From Vampirovibrionales bacterium (lineage in GTDB: Bacteria > Cyanobacteriota > Vampirovibrionia > Vampirovibrionales > JAGQHJ01), in assembly GCA_025449835.1 (NCBI GenBank), contig JANWIO010000008.1, forward strand, positions 1 through 43,765: 43,765 bases of DNA, read 5' to 3'. The position numbers and the translations under genes were made by a program. The notes under the pieces are model-generated. The model did no database searches. It was given only the letters and a program-made list of their open reading frames with translations, and was not told the DNA's origin. This document shows positions 26,974 to 37,015 of the stretch, piece after piece. Position 1 is the first letter of the stretch. Each line of letters opens with the position of its first letter.

Positions 26974-28002
26974 CTATTCCTCTTCGCCTTGTGTGTCTGA
27001 GGCGTCTCCGATAGGAAGTCGAATAATGGCCGAAGTGCCTTGTTGAAAGGTTGATTTGAGTTCAAATTCTCCCCTCAGCATTTCAACATGTCTTTTGACG
27101 ATGTATAAGCCAATGCCTAATCCGGTTTGGGTATTATGGGTTGCATAAATTGACGTTTCAACTGCCGTGTTATCAGAGGATTGGGAATCTTGCGTTAACA
27201 TAAACGGTAATGCTGTAAAATCATTGGTCAGGGCTTGCTGTTCTGAAATGCCTTGGCCGTCATCAGAGACCGTTATGATTAGAAAATTTTCATCAACTAG
27301 AGCACTGAGTTGAATGGTGCCCACACCGGCCTTGCCGTGTCGTTTACGACTTGAGGGGAATTCTATGCCATGAAACACTGCATTCCTCAGCAGATGCGTT
27401 AAGATGGTTTGCAAGGGGGCAATGTTTTTGAGGGGAAGAATCACTGGTGCGGGAACCTCTATGGAGACACAAATCTCTTTTTTAACGCCATGTGATGCCT
27501 GTTGAACCCATGGGATAAATCCTTGAAAGAGGGCTTCAATGTTCACCTCATCTTTGTTCTGAGGTGAATATTTTTCCTGGCGGGTTCCACGATCCGATAC
27601 ATCAGGCTCAGGCATTTGATGAAGTTGGTTTATCAAGCCAGGTAAAGGGCCGGATAGAATATTGAGATCATTTTTCTTTTGAGAGTTGAGAATATACTGA
27701 CTAGACTGTTGGAAATTCCGTTCAACTCGTTTGATTGCCGGAAAAATTTGGGTATAAAATCTTTCGGATGAAAGATCTTGGGTCTCTTGAAACAATTGCT
27801 CTATTTGGGAAGCATAGGATTCCATGTGGGCATTGTGGTGAATGGCTGCATGAGACTTAAGGGTTGTGGCAACCACCCGAATTTCTTCCACCTGTTGCGG
27901 TGAAATTGAAGGTGTTGTTTGAAGTTGTTGCAGCAACGTTTGAAGGTACTGCCGGATTTGATTGATATCCGTATGAAATGGGTTGAAATGATTCGTCTCC
28001 AT
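26974..28002 (-). CDS. CheA-like histidine-kinase-type ATPase with degenerate HPt domain
   Basis: The 342-residue protein combines two signalling modules. The C-terminal ATPase (about 185-335) is CheA-like: LLRNAVFHGIEFPSSRKRHG is the N box, SDDGQGISEQ the G1 box and GLGIGLYIVKRHVEMLRG the G2 region. The N-terminal helical bundle (about 10-100) resembles an HPt domain: VVATTLKSHAAIHHNAHMES aligns with the usual AHTLKG block, but the phospho-accepting His is Thr46. No canonical His-box dimerisation domain is seen between, nor a receiver, sensor or membrane segment. It may be a kinase acting in trans, a pseudokinase, or use another His nearby. No response regulator is adjacent. Confidence 0.8.
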   Translation of the reverse strand: METNHFNPFHTDINQIRQYLQTLLQQLQTTPSISPQQVEEIRVVATTLKSHAAIHHNAHMESYASQIEQLFQETQDLSSERFYTQIFPAIKRVERNFQQSSQYILNSQKKNDLNILSGPLPGLINQLHQMPEPDVSDRGTRQEKYSPQNKDEVNIEALFQGFIPWVQQASHGVKKEICVSIEVPAPVILPLKNIAPLQTILTHLLRNAVFHGIEFPSSRKRHGKAGVGTIQLSALVDENFLIITVSDDGQGISEQQALTNDFTALPFMLTQDSQSSDNTAVETSIYATHNTQTGLGIGLYIVKRHVEMLRGEFELKSTFQQGTSAIIRLPIGDASDTQGEEE

Positions 28003-28039
28003 GGAAAATTCTCATCTCATGTAAAGGCCCTGTTTTTTT

Positions 28040-28045
28040 ATTATA
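28040..28045 (-). promoter_or_regulatory. -10 box for the CheA-like gene
   Basis: A perfect TATAAT on the minus strand about 40 bases before the ATG at 28002. The -35 position carries only a poor match (GTTCTT). Confidence 0.4.
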
Positions 28046-28065
28046 GAAAGGGAAGGGGCGAGAAG

Positions 28066-28091
28066 AACTCCTTTTTTTGTGGGAGTTTTTT
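28066..28091 (+). terminator. Short hairpin with T tail
   Basis: AACTCC (28066-28071) and GGAGTT (28082-28087) pair around a T-rich loop, followed by TTTT. On the minus strand the same hairpin is also followed by no useful T run. Only six base pairs, so modest. Confidence 0.3.
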
Positions 28092-28293
28092 GAATAAGCG
28101 TATTTTCAGGGTGGAATGCGAATTGAAATTGGCAAAATGGGCGGTATTTGTTAAGAAATGTAAAGTTCTTGCGGCGTAAAAGGTTGCATCCATTTTTTTT
28201 AGATCTAAGATACTACTATCAACTGTTAGTAATAACAAAAACGCATTCAATAAAATTCAAATTTCCCCCTCACTCCCAACCTAAAATTGAATC

Positions 28294-28322
28294 CCCTCTC
28301 CACAAAAGAGAGGGTTTTTTTT
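28294..28322 (+). terminator. Strong Rho-independent terminator
   Basis: CCCTCTC (28294-28300) and GAGAGGG (28308-28314) form a perfect 7-bp GC-rich stem with a 7-base loop, followed by eight T residues. On the plus strand this is a textbook terminator, yet no plus-strand gene lies upstream before 28003. It implies an unannotated transcript. Confidence 0.75.
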
Positions 28323-28417
28323 GTCCGTAGGTTTGGATGGATTGTGTTTTGCCGGAGGTCGTTATTCCCCAAGGGCAATTTACATTGCAATGGTGCTGGA
28401 TCTTTTGTAAAATCCAC

Positions 28418-28423
28418 TATACT
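28418..28423 (+). promoter_or_regulatory. -10 box of the tRNA-Leu gene
   Basis: TATACT lies 28 bases before the mature tRNA end. The -35 match is poor. Confidence 0.4.
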
Positions 28424-28451
28424 TGAATGAGATGTAAAACCAATGAAGAAT

Positions 28452-28532
28452 GCCGAAGTGGTGGAATGGTAGACACGCATGCTTCAGGTGCATGTGGGGA
28501 GACTCGTGCAGGTTCAAGTCCTGTCTTCGGCA
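28452..28532 (+). tRNA. tRNA-Leu, anticodon CAG
   Basis: The acceptor arms GCCGAAG (28452-28458) and CTTCGGC (28525-28531) pair perfectly, followed by discriminator A. The anticodon stem CATGC/GCATG encloses TTCAGGT, giving anticodon CAG for CUG codons. The T arm contains GGTTCAAGTCC. The long variable arm (GGGGAGACTCG region) is the class II feature of tRNA-Leu. CCA is not encoded (CATTT follows), so a CCA-adding enzyme is needed. Confidence 0.93.
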
Positions 28533-28863
28533 TTTAACTTTTAACTTCATAGACCCACCCTTTTAAAAAGATTAATTTTATTTCTACCCAACAAACTCGT
28601 TGGTAAATTCGGCATGTTCACACTTAACAAATTGCAACAAGATGTTCATAAAGTTTTAATAATTGTTTTTATATAAATACATTGTTTTCTCTGTGTCGTT
28701 CTCTTTTGTTCTCATAAATAAAAGGATGATGTTCATTTTCAAGATAGGAAAATCTTTTCTTTGCGTGGTTTTAGTCTTTTTAAAGATGAAAAGCGTTTAG
28801 AATCGAGAGTTTAAAAGTGATGTGGTTGCAGAAATATGGCAACCCATTTGAAAGGAGTAAAAA
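28533..28863 (+). other. AT-rich leader region before the Ser/Gly-rich protein gene
   Basis: No gene is seen in this 331-base stretch. A very AT-rich segment lies at 28650-28690. TAGAAT (28798-28803) is a possible -10 box with a poor -35 partner. Between it and the start codon a perfect 6-bp hairpin (GGTTGC at 28824-28829, GCAACC at 28839-28844) sits just before AAAGGAG, a layout typical of a stabilised 5' leader. Confidence 0.4.
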
Positions 28864-29649
28864 GTGTCTAGCGTTTCGTCGAGTTCGGCTCTCACAAGCT
28901 TAATTTCAAAGTTACCTTCTCTTTTAAGTGCTAATTCTCAAAATTCAAATAGCGGTAGTTCTTCAAACTCAACGCAGTCTGCCGCATTATCAGCAATCAC
29001 GTCTTTAATGGGGATGATGTCAGGAGGCTCTTCGCCTTTAAGCGCTTTGTCTGGATCTGGCGCAACCGCTGGATTGGGAATGCCTTCTTTAACCAATCAA
29101 TCGGGCAACGATCAATTTATGGCCATGATTACCCCGCCCGGTATTGGGATGCCTGCGCCGTATGAAGGTCTATCGGAACAGCAATTTGCAGATGTTGTTT
29201 TAGGGCCTTGGGCCAATATGCCACAAACACCCATGTATCCAACGGCAGCAACAGATCCCTTAACGGCTTTGTTGCAAGGTGGATCCTCAGCAGCCAGTCC
29301 AAATTCTATAATATCGATGTTTTCATCTCTTTTTGGGAGTGGCGCGTCAAGCAGTGGCATTTTAAGCAAATTACAAGGCCTGCTTGCTGGTGGTTCTAGT
29401 GGCCAATCTGGCGGTTTGGCGACTGCATTACAAGGCATGCTGAGCGGTGGTTCTGGTGGCCAATCCGGCGGTTTGGCAACTGCATTACAAGGCTTGCTGA
29501 GCGGTGGTTCTGGTGGTCAGTCGGGTCTTTTGAGCAATTTGCAAAATTTAGTGGCCGGTCAAAATGGGGGTACCGCAGCTAGTTCTCAAAATTCGAGTGC
29601 CAATAGTACCAATACCGCTAGCAATACACCGTCTCAAACAACAGCTTAA
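28864..29649 (+). CDS. Ser/Gly-rich low-complexity protein with 19-residue tandem repeats
   Basis: The 261-residue protein starts at GTG with GGAG six bases upstream. Its composition is dominated by Ser, Gly, Ala, Asn, Gln and Leu. Residues about 170-226 are three copies of a 19-residue unit (LQGMLSGGSGGQSGGLATA type). The central part (about 85-140) is less repetitive, with MAMITPPGIGMPAPYEGLSEQ and LGPWANMPQTP. No signal peptide, membrane segment or catalytic motif is visible. The Gly-Ser pattern with periodic Leu suggests a fibrous or surface-associated protein, but function and export route are unknown. A hairpin in its leader suggests high expression. Confidence 0.7.
   Translation: MSSVSSSSALTSLISKLPSLLSANSQNSNSGSSSNSTQSAALSAITSLMGMMSGGSSPLSALSGSGATAGLGMPSLTNQSGNDQFMAMITPPGIGMPAPYEGLSEQQFADVVLGPWANMPQTPMYPTAATDPLTALLQGGSSAASPNSIISMFSSLFGSGASSSGILSKLQGLLAGGSSGQSGGLATALQGMLSGGSGGQSGGLATALQGLLSGGSGGQSGLLSNLQNLVAGQNGGTAASSQNSSANSTNTASNTPSQTTA
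29371..29541 (+). repeat. Three tandem copies of a 57-base coding repeat
   Basis: Units at 29371-29427, 29428-29484 and 29485-29541 keep the reading frame. The first two units are very similar at the DNA level, the third diverges in its last third. Differences are mostly synonymous, so the array looks under protein-level selection yet could expand or contract by slippage. Confidence 0.85.
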
Positions 29650-29828
29650 TCTTGGTATCTCGCTCAATCACAAAATTTTGAGTCTAAAAGCGCTGTTTGA
29701 GGTGGTGACACATGCTGGTTTTGATGCTTTGCATCGCCGTAAAATTTTCTGCCCTTTTATAATGTATCTTTGGTTGCGCATCGGCAAGGATTGATCCAAT
29801 GGTCATTCCCGTGATGGGAAACGGCCTT

Positions 29829-29834
29829 TATAAT
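29829..29834 (+). promoter_or_regulatory. TATAAT box directly before the HerA-like gene
   Basis: A perfect TATAAT ends eight bases before the ATG at 29843, so a transcript from it would start at or next to the start codon. A second TATAAT at 29758-29763 would give an ordinary leader of about 75 bases. Neither has a good -35 box. Confidence 0.35.
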
Positions 29835-29842
29835 AGAAAATT

Positions 29843-31012
29843 ATGTTTAAGTTTATCAAAGATAAATTACCTGCCGGTGGAAGAAGCCTTCATGTATCCA
29901 GGTTTTTTAATGTTTCTATGGAGGATTACTTGGCAACCGGTGAACGTGATGCCATTCTGGCTTCCAGTGGGATGGGAAAATCATACTTAACAGGGGTTAT
30001 TGCAGAAGAAACCCTGGAAAATGGCGGATTATTGTGCGTCATTGATCCAGAAGGGGAATATTTTACCATGGCAGAACGGTACCCTATGCTGATTGTGGGG
30101 GGAGAACGAGCCATGCTCCCATTATCTGAAGATGCCATTGACCTTTATATTCAAGCTATGTTGGAAACCAATCTGGCGGTGGTCTGTGATCTCTCGGACT
30201 ACTTGGATCATGAGCAACAGGATCTGTATGCTCAAATTGCAGAAAGCCTGTTTCAGCAAGAAACAACGTTTCGTAAGAAAGTTCGGGTCATTATCGAAGA
30301 GGCTCAAATTTATGCGCCACAACGCATGGCCAGTGCTGGCGTTAGCAAAGGTAAAAAGAAATGGGATCCGGTAAATGCAAGCCAAAAACTGGCAAAACGA
30401 GGCCGGAAACGAGCCATTGATTCCCTTTGGGCAACCCAACGTCCTGCGAGCTTAAGCAAAGATATCCTAAGCCAGTGTAATCGGTTTTGGTTTGGCGGTA
30501 TTACGGCAGAACAAGATTATAAAGCCATTAAGCCTTTTCTAACCGAGGCCGGGATTTCTTTTAACAATGTTAAAGAGCTTCAGCCTGGGGAATTTTACTT
30601 TTATAGCAAAGGTATCACCAAGCTGATTAAAGTGAGAAAACGGCATTGTAAGCATGCGGGTGCGACGCCAGAAGCGCAACAAACCTTCCAGGCTGTGAGC
30701 GATATTGGTCTCCAACGGGCTGTGGAAGCATTGGCGGATCAGATTGCGGTGCGAAATGAAGAAAAACGCCAGGAGCAGTCTGAAATTAATAAGCTTAAAA
30801 TTAAGATTAAAGAGCTTGAAGATTATAACGCTCGCCTTAAAGATGAGTTGGGGGAAGAGCGACTTGCCACCAAAGTCATCAAGCGCATTGAAATTCATGA
30901 ACCTGCTGCCCCCAAGCCGATTCGTCGGTCACGAAGTTCAACCGCAGCTAAGTCTGACAATATTGAAGTGATGCCTGATGTAGAAGTAACCGCATCAGAA
31001 CGCTCTGTGTAA
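29843..31012 (+). CDS. HerA/FtsK-superfamily P-loop ATPase (DUF87-like) with C-terminal coiled coil
   Basis: The 389-residue protein has Walker A SSGMGKS (residues 41-47), the HerA-type DPEGEY block (68-73), Walker B VRVIIEEAQ (147-155) with the tandem acidic EE, and a sensor-like LWATQRPASLSKDIL followed by a polar strand end QCNRFWFGG. Related HerA ATPases form hexameric DNA translocases. The N-terminal beta-barrel of archaeal HerA is missing. Residues about 285-345 form a coiled coil (EEKRQEQSEINKLKIKIKEL), with a basic tail. No NurA-, Sir2- or nuclease-like partner is adjacent. There is no Shine-Dalgarno sequence before the ATG; see the TATAAT just upstream. Convergent with lysA. Confidence 0.82.
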   Translation: MFKFIKDKLPAGGRSLHVSRFFNVSMEDYLATGERDAILASSGMGKSYLTGVIAEETLENGGLLCVIDPEGEYFTMAERYPMLIVGGERAMLPLSEDAIDLYIQAMLETNLAVVCDLSDYLDHEQQDLYAQIAESLFQQETTFRKKVRVIIEEAQIYAPQRMASAGVSKGKKKWDPVNASQKLAKRGRKRAIDSLWATQRPASLSKDILSQCNRFWFGGITAEQDYKAIKPFLTEAGISFNNVKELQPGEFYFYSKGITKLIKVRKRHCKHAGATPEAQQTFQAVSDIGLQRAVEALADQIAVRNEEKRQEQSEINKLKIKIKELEDYNARLKDELGEERLATKVIKRIEIHEPAAPKPIRRSRSSTAAKSDNIEVMPDVEVTASERSV

Positions 31013-31030
31013 GCTTTAACCAATATAGAT

Positions 31031-32389
31031 TTAAGACGTGACTTGGGTCAACAATGTTTCTGGAATTAAGTCATGGGCGATGAGATCGTCATAGGTTTCT
31101 CGTTGAACCAGAGCTTGAGCTTTCCCATGGCCCACCAGTACTGTTGCTGGGCGGGGTACCCGATTATAGTTGGAGGACATCGAATAGTTGTAGGCACCGG
31201 TCCCAAAGACCATGAGGGTGTCACCAGACGTAATGCTTTCGGGGGCCATAAAATCCCGGATCAAAATATCACCGGATTCACAGTATTTTCCTGCAATGGT
31301 AACAGAAGTGTTATGTGGCTCATTGGGTTTATTCGCAATCAGGGCAGAGTAAACAGCACCATAAAGGGCTGGTCGGATATTATCGCCCATACCCCCATCC
31401 ACAGCCACATATGTTTTTGGGAGTTCAGAAATGGTTTTAATGCTGCCAACGGTATAAAGGGTTACCCCAGAGGTGGCAATCAGGCTTCTACCAGGCTCTA
31501 AAATTAAAGTGGGTAGTGGAAAGCTGATTTGATTGGCGTAATCCACGAGTTTTGAAACCATTGTTTCAGCCAGCACAGAAACTTCTAAGGGATCATCGCT
31601 GGGCTGGTAGGCAATGCCCAAGCCTCCCCCCAGATTTAAATGTGTGAGTGTCATGCCGTAATGCTCTCGGATGTTGTAACACAGGTTCAGCATTACTTCA
31701 GCCAAGTCTTGATAGGGTTGAGTTTCAAATATTTGAGAACCGATATGGGCATGAAGTCCAATAAGATCAATGGTCTCTGAATAATCTTGTGTAATTTTAT
31801 CAATAGCACTGCTAAGCTGTGAGAGAGGGAATCCAAATTTGCTGTCTAAAAGGCCGGTTTTAATATAGTCATGAGTGTGGCACTCGATACCGGGAGTCAC
31901 TCGCAGCAAAATCGATACTTTTTTGTCATGGTGTTTGGCAATGCGGTCAATTAAGGAGAGTTCATAGAAATTATCCACACTTATTTTTCCAATGCCATTG
32001 GCGATGGTCAGTTCCAGCTCATCATGGGTTTTGTTATTGCCGTTAAAAACCAGCTTTTCCAAGGGGAATTTGGCTTGAAGCGCAGTGTAGTATTCTCCGC
32101 CAGAAACCACATCAATGCCAAAGCCTTCTTGTTGAACCAACGCGCAGATCCCCATGGACAAATTGGCCTTGGCGGCAAAGAGAATTTCAAGGGGGCCGGG
32201 GTAGCTTGCAAAGGCATTTTTGTAGGCTTTCAACATACCCCGTAAGGTTGCTTCATCAAGAACGTAGAGGGGGGTGCCATAGGTATTTACCAGCTCTTGA
32301 ACAGGGATATTCCCCAGCAGTACATCCTGGGTGTCTTCCTGAATTGAAAAAGAAAGGGGCTTTATTTGTGTGTTTGGCGAGGAAACCAT
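31031..32389 (-). CDS. lysA: Diaminopimelate decarboxylase
   Basis: PLP enzyme converting meso-diaminopimelate to lysine. The 452-residue fold-type III protein has the PLP lysine Lys74 in LFAAKANLS, GIDVVSGGEYY, the HAHIGSQI strand, NLGGGLGI, EPGRSLIA and the second-domain CESGDIL with the catalytic Cys. ATG at 32389 has GGAG seven bases upstream. The N-terminal extension of about 25 residues is normal. It links with murA and the MpaA-like gene in indicating a DAP-based wall. Stand-alone gene. Confidence 0.96.
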   Translation of the reverse strand: MVSSPNTQIKPLSFSIQEDTQDVLLGNIPVQELVNTYGTPLYVLDEATLRGMLKAYKNAFASYPGPLEILFAAKANLSMGICALVQQEGFGIDVVSGGEYYTALQAKFPLEKLVFNGNNKTHDELELTIANGIGKISVDNFYELSLIDRIAKHHDKKVSILLRVTPGIECHTHDYIKTGLLDSKFGFPLSQLSSAIDKITQDYSETIDLIGLHAHIGSQIFETQPYQDLAEVMLNLCYNIREHYGMTLTHLNLGGGLGIAYQPSDDPLEVSVLAETMVSKLVDYANQISFPLPTLILEPGRSLIATSGVTLYTVGSIKTISELPKTYVAVDGGMGDNIRPALYGAVYSALIANKPNEPHNTSVTIAGKYCESGDILIRDFMAPESITSGDTLMVFGTGAYNYSMSSNYNRVPRPATVLVGHGKAQALVQRETYDDLIAHDLIPETLLTQVTS

Positions 32390-32525
32390 TTTAATTCTCC
32401 AAAGCTACCGAGTCGTATCGTTTATTGTATCGTGAATCCCCTAAACACGTATAGTTCCTTGTGGTTTCTGTGGGCGGGCGGTGTTTTTTTCTACCGAAAA
32501 TGTGAAAAGTTTAAAGCATTTTAAT

Positions 32526-32560
32526 GAGAGGACGATACCTCTCTCAGTTATTTTGGTTTT
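32526..32560 (+). terminator. Hairpin with T-rich tail upstream of the cysteine dioxygenase gene
   Basis: GAGAGG (32526-32531) and CCTCTC (32538-32543) pair around a 6-base loop, followed by TTATTTTGGTTTTTT. No plus-strand gene precedes it, so it may be an upstream barrier or a terminator of a short RNA; the dioxygenase promoter lies beyond it. Confidence 0.35.
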
Positions 32561-32619
32561 TTCAGGAGTATCAGCCTTTGCCATGTAAGTGCAAGCGAGT
32601 GCTGTTTATGGTATCTCAC

Positions 32620-32628
32620 TGGTAGAAT
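32620..32628 (+). promoter_or_regulatory. Extended -10 promoter of the cysteine dioxygenase operon
   Basis: TGG followed by TAGAAT (32623-32628) matches an extended -10 element. The start would be near 32635, leaving a short leader with AGGA seven bases before the ATG. Confidence 0.45.
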
Positions 32629-32652
32629 GATAGCGTGGAATAGGAACTCGTT

Positions 32653-33114
32653 ATGGTTAATCTTCGGGACTTAAAGCATTTTCAGCAAAATCAATATGCA
32701 CGGCATCTGGTTTTACGGACAGATAATGTTGAAATTATTGTGGTTTGCTGGCTTCCTGGACAATGCTCCCCTGTGCATGGTCATGGGCCATCAGATGCGG
32801 TGATGGTAATCCTGGAAGGGAAGATGTCGTTTACCAATTTTTACCCGGATGGACGAAAAGTGTCTGGCATATGGGAACCTGGAGATATTGGGCATGCGCC
32901 TGTAGGCGTTAAGCACCAAATTGCCAATTATTCCGATGAAGAACTGGTGACCTTACATATTTATTCCCCGCCTCTCCAAACCGAGCTCCAAGGGTTTGAC
33001 TTGGGATATGCGAACGAAGTTCAAATTGAAGAGATTCAGCTTTCTCAGGATGTGATTCGGTATATCCGGGCTGCATCTCCGTTTCTGCCATCAGATGCGA
33101 ATTACTCTATATAA
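32653..33114 (+). CDS. Cysteine dioxygenase family protein (Arg-type)
   Basis: Cupin that oxidises cysteine to cysteine sulfinate with a non-haem iron. In the 153-residue protein the iron ligands are His42 and His44 (SPVHGHG) and His88 (GVKHQI); Tyr104 (HIYSPP) is the family tyrosine. Arg17 in YARHLV matches the carboxylate-binding Arg of true cysteine dioxygenases, whereas the mercaptopropionate enzymes have Gln there. The Cys of the mammalian Cys-Tyr crosslink is not present, as usual in bacteria. First of two tightly spaced genes with a desulfurase-like enzyme. Confidence 0.85.
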   Translation: MVNLRDLKHFQQNQYARHLVLRTDNVEIIVVCWLPGQCSPVHGHGPSDAVMVILEGKMSFTNFYPDGRKVSGIWEPGDIGHAPVGVKHQIANYSDEELVTLHIYSPPLQTELQGFDLGYANEVQIEEIQLSQDVIRYIRAASPFLPSDANYSI

Positions 33115-33124
33115 TAAAGAGGCA

Positions 33125-34309
33125 ATGCAAACCACTATGTTTTACCTGGACAATGCGGCAACCACTTGGCCCAAGCCTGAAATTGTTTATACAACCCAAA
33201 ATCAGTCTTTTCGGGAAATGTTTAGCCCAAAACGAGGCACTTCAAAAGCCTCACGGGCTGGTTCTGAAAAACTGATGCATGCCCGGCAGGTTTTGGCAGG
33301 GCTTTTTAATATCGCAGATCCGCTCCAAATTGGCTTTACCAGTGGGTGCACCCATTCCTTAAATTTTGCCATTCAGGCTTTCCCCTGGCAGCCGGGAGAT
33401 GGGGTGGTGATGAGTGCTATTGAGCATCATGCTTTGTCCCGGCCGATTCGAAAAATGGCTAGAGAAAGAGGGATTCAGTTTTTTGTGGTGCCTTACACTG
33501 ATGAAAATCCTTTTGATATGGCGAATTTTGAAAACTTGTTGCAAACGGAGCTTTCGATTCGGTTGATTGCCACAACCCATGCCAGTAATGTCATTGGGTC
33601 CGTATTGCCGATTCAGGAAATCGGTTCACTAGCCCATCGTTATGGGAAGTTCTATTTGGTGGATGTGGCACAAAGCGCGGGAGTATTGCCCATTGATGTG
33701 CAAACTTTTCATATCGATATGATGGCTGTGCCTGGGCATAAGTCTTTGTATGGCCCACCGGGTGTTGGGGCGGTTTATGTTTCAGATAAAGTTCCCTTAA
33801 ATACGTTTTTAGAGGGTGGCACTGGGAATGATTCAGGGAAGCATCCCATGCAATCAAAACTACCTGAAAGTGTTGAAGTGGGAACTATTGCTTTGCCAGG
33901 GATTTTGGCTTTTGCTGCTGGAGCCCAGTGGGTTCAGGAAACGGGTCTGGATAAAATCCATCTCCATGAAAAGCATTTGTTAAAGATGCTTTTGGAGGGA
34001 TTGCATGCATTTCCTGAAATTATGGTCTATGGGCACCAACGTCTTGAGGAAAAAACGCCGGTGGTTTCGTTTAATATTCCAGGCGTTGAGCCAAAAGAAT
34101 TGGGAAACCAGCTTTTTGATACATACGGAATTGCTATACGGGCTGGATTTCATTGTGCCCCAATGGCCCATGAAGCCATTCAAACAATTCATTCTGGGGG
34201 AACTGTTCGGGCAAGCATTGGGTACTTTACCCAACCCGAAGATATTGAAGCACTTCTACAGGCACTTAAGAAGGAAATTCCCCGTTATAATGTCTCGTGT
34301 TCTTTGTAA
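33125..34309 (+). CDS. Cysteine desulfurase / cysteine sulfinate desulfinase-like aminotransferase class V
   Basis: PLP enzyme of the SufS/CsdA-like class V group. The 394-residue protein starts MFYLDNAATTWPKP after four leader residues. EHHALSRP (PLP-stacking His), DVAQSAG, the PLP lysine Lys206 (PGHKSLYG), catalytic Cys344 (RAGFHCAPMAHEA) and GGTVRASIGYF are all present. The C-terminal pattern is that of the EF2568-type desulfurase family. ATG 33125 has AGAGG close by; ATG 33137 is possible. It begins 10 bases after the dioxygenase stop, so the two are almost certainly one transcript. Context suggests the dioxygenase product as substrate; without it, a generic desulfurase. Confidence 0.88.
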   Translation: MQTTMFYLDNAATTWPKPEIVYTTQNQSFREMFSPKRGTSKASRAGSEKLMHARQVLAGLFNIADPLQIGFTSGCTHSLNFAIQAFPWQPGDGVVMSAIEHHALSRPIRKMARERGIQFFVVPYTDENPFDMANFENLLQTELSIRLIATTHASNVIGSVLPIQEIGSLAHRYGKFYLVDVAQSAGVLPIDVQTFHIDMMAVPGHKSLYGPPGVGAVYVSDKVPLNTFLEGGTGNDSGKHPMQSKLPESVEVGTIALPGILAFAAGAQWVQETGLDKIHLHEKHLLKMLLEGLHAFPEIMVYGHQRLEEKTPVVSFNIPGVEPKELGNQLFDTYGIAIRAGFHCAPMAHEAIQTIHSGGTVRASIGYFTQPEDIEALLQALKKEIPRYNVSCSL

Positions 34310-34382
34310 ATACAGACAAACTTACTTTTAGACGTTGAGAAAATCTCTCGTTTGAATCATTGTAAAAAACTGTTACTGTCTT

Positions 34383-34433
34383 TTGATTGCGGGAGATCTT
34401 CGGTTAGATACTCCGGCACATTTGTGTTAAAAT
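34383..34433 (+). promoter_or_regulatory. Promoter region of gyrB
   Basis: TTGATT (34383-34388) and TAGATA (34405-34410) are 16 bases apart. A second option is an extended -10, TGT plus TAAAAT (34428-34433). Either leaves a leader of about 115-140 bases before gyrB. Confidence 0.35.
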
Positions 34434-34492
34434 TCTGGTGTTACAACGAAAGTACCGTTTTGACAGAAGGGATCCCGATTTGAGTGGCTTGA

Positions 34493-37012
<2,520 letters not shown>

Positions 37013-37015
37013 GTT

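Larger units (their letters stand above)
28003..28451. other. Intergenic region with two terminator-like hairpins, possible small RNA
   Basis: This 449-base region between the CheA-like gene (minus) and the tRNA gene (plus) has no convincing protein gene. It contains the -10 box for the minus gene (28040-28045), a T-rich hairpin at 28066-28087, a strong plus-strand terminator at 28294-28322 and the tRNA -10 box at 28418-28423. No plus-strand gene precedes the strong terminator within 300 bases, suggesting a short non-coding transcript. Promoter candidates for it, such as TTGCAT at 28184 with GATACT at 28209 (spacer 19), are weak. Confidence 0.4.

Noticed and set aside
27919..28179. 86-codon plus-strand ORF over the start of the CheA-like gene
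   Set aside because: Mostly antisense and crosses a T-tailed hairpin; no domain.
31073..31501. 142-codon plus-strand ORF inside lysA
   Set aside because: Antisense to a clear lysA reading frame; no domain.
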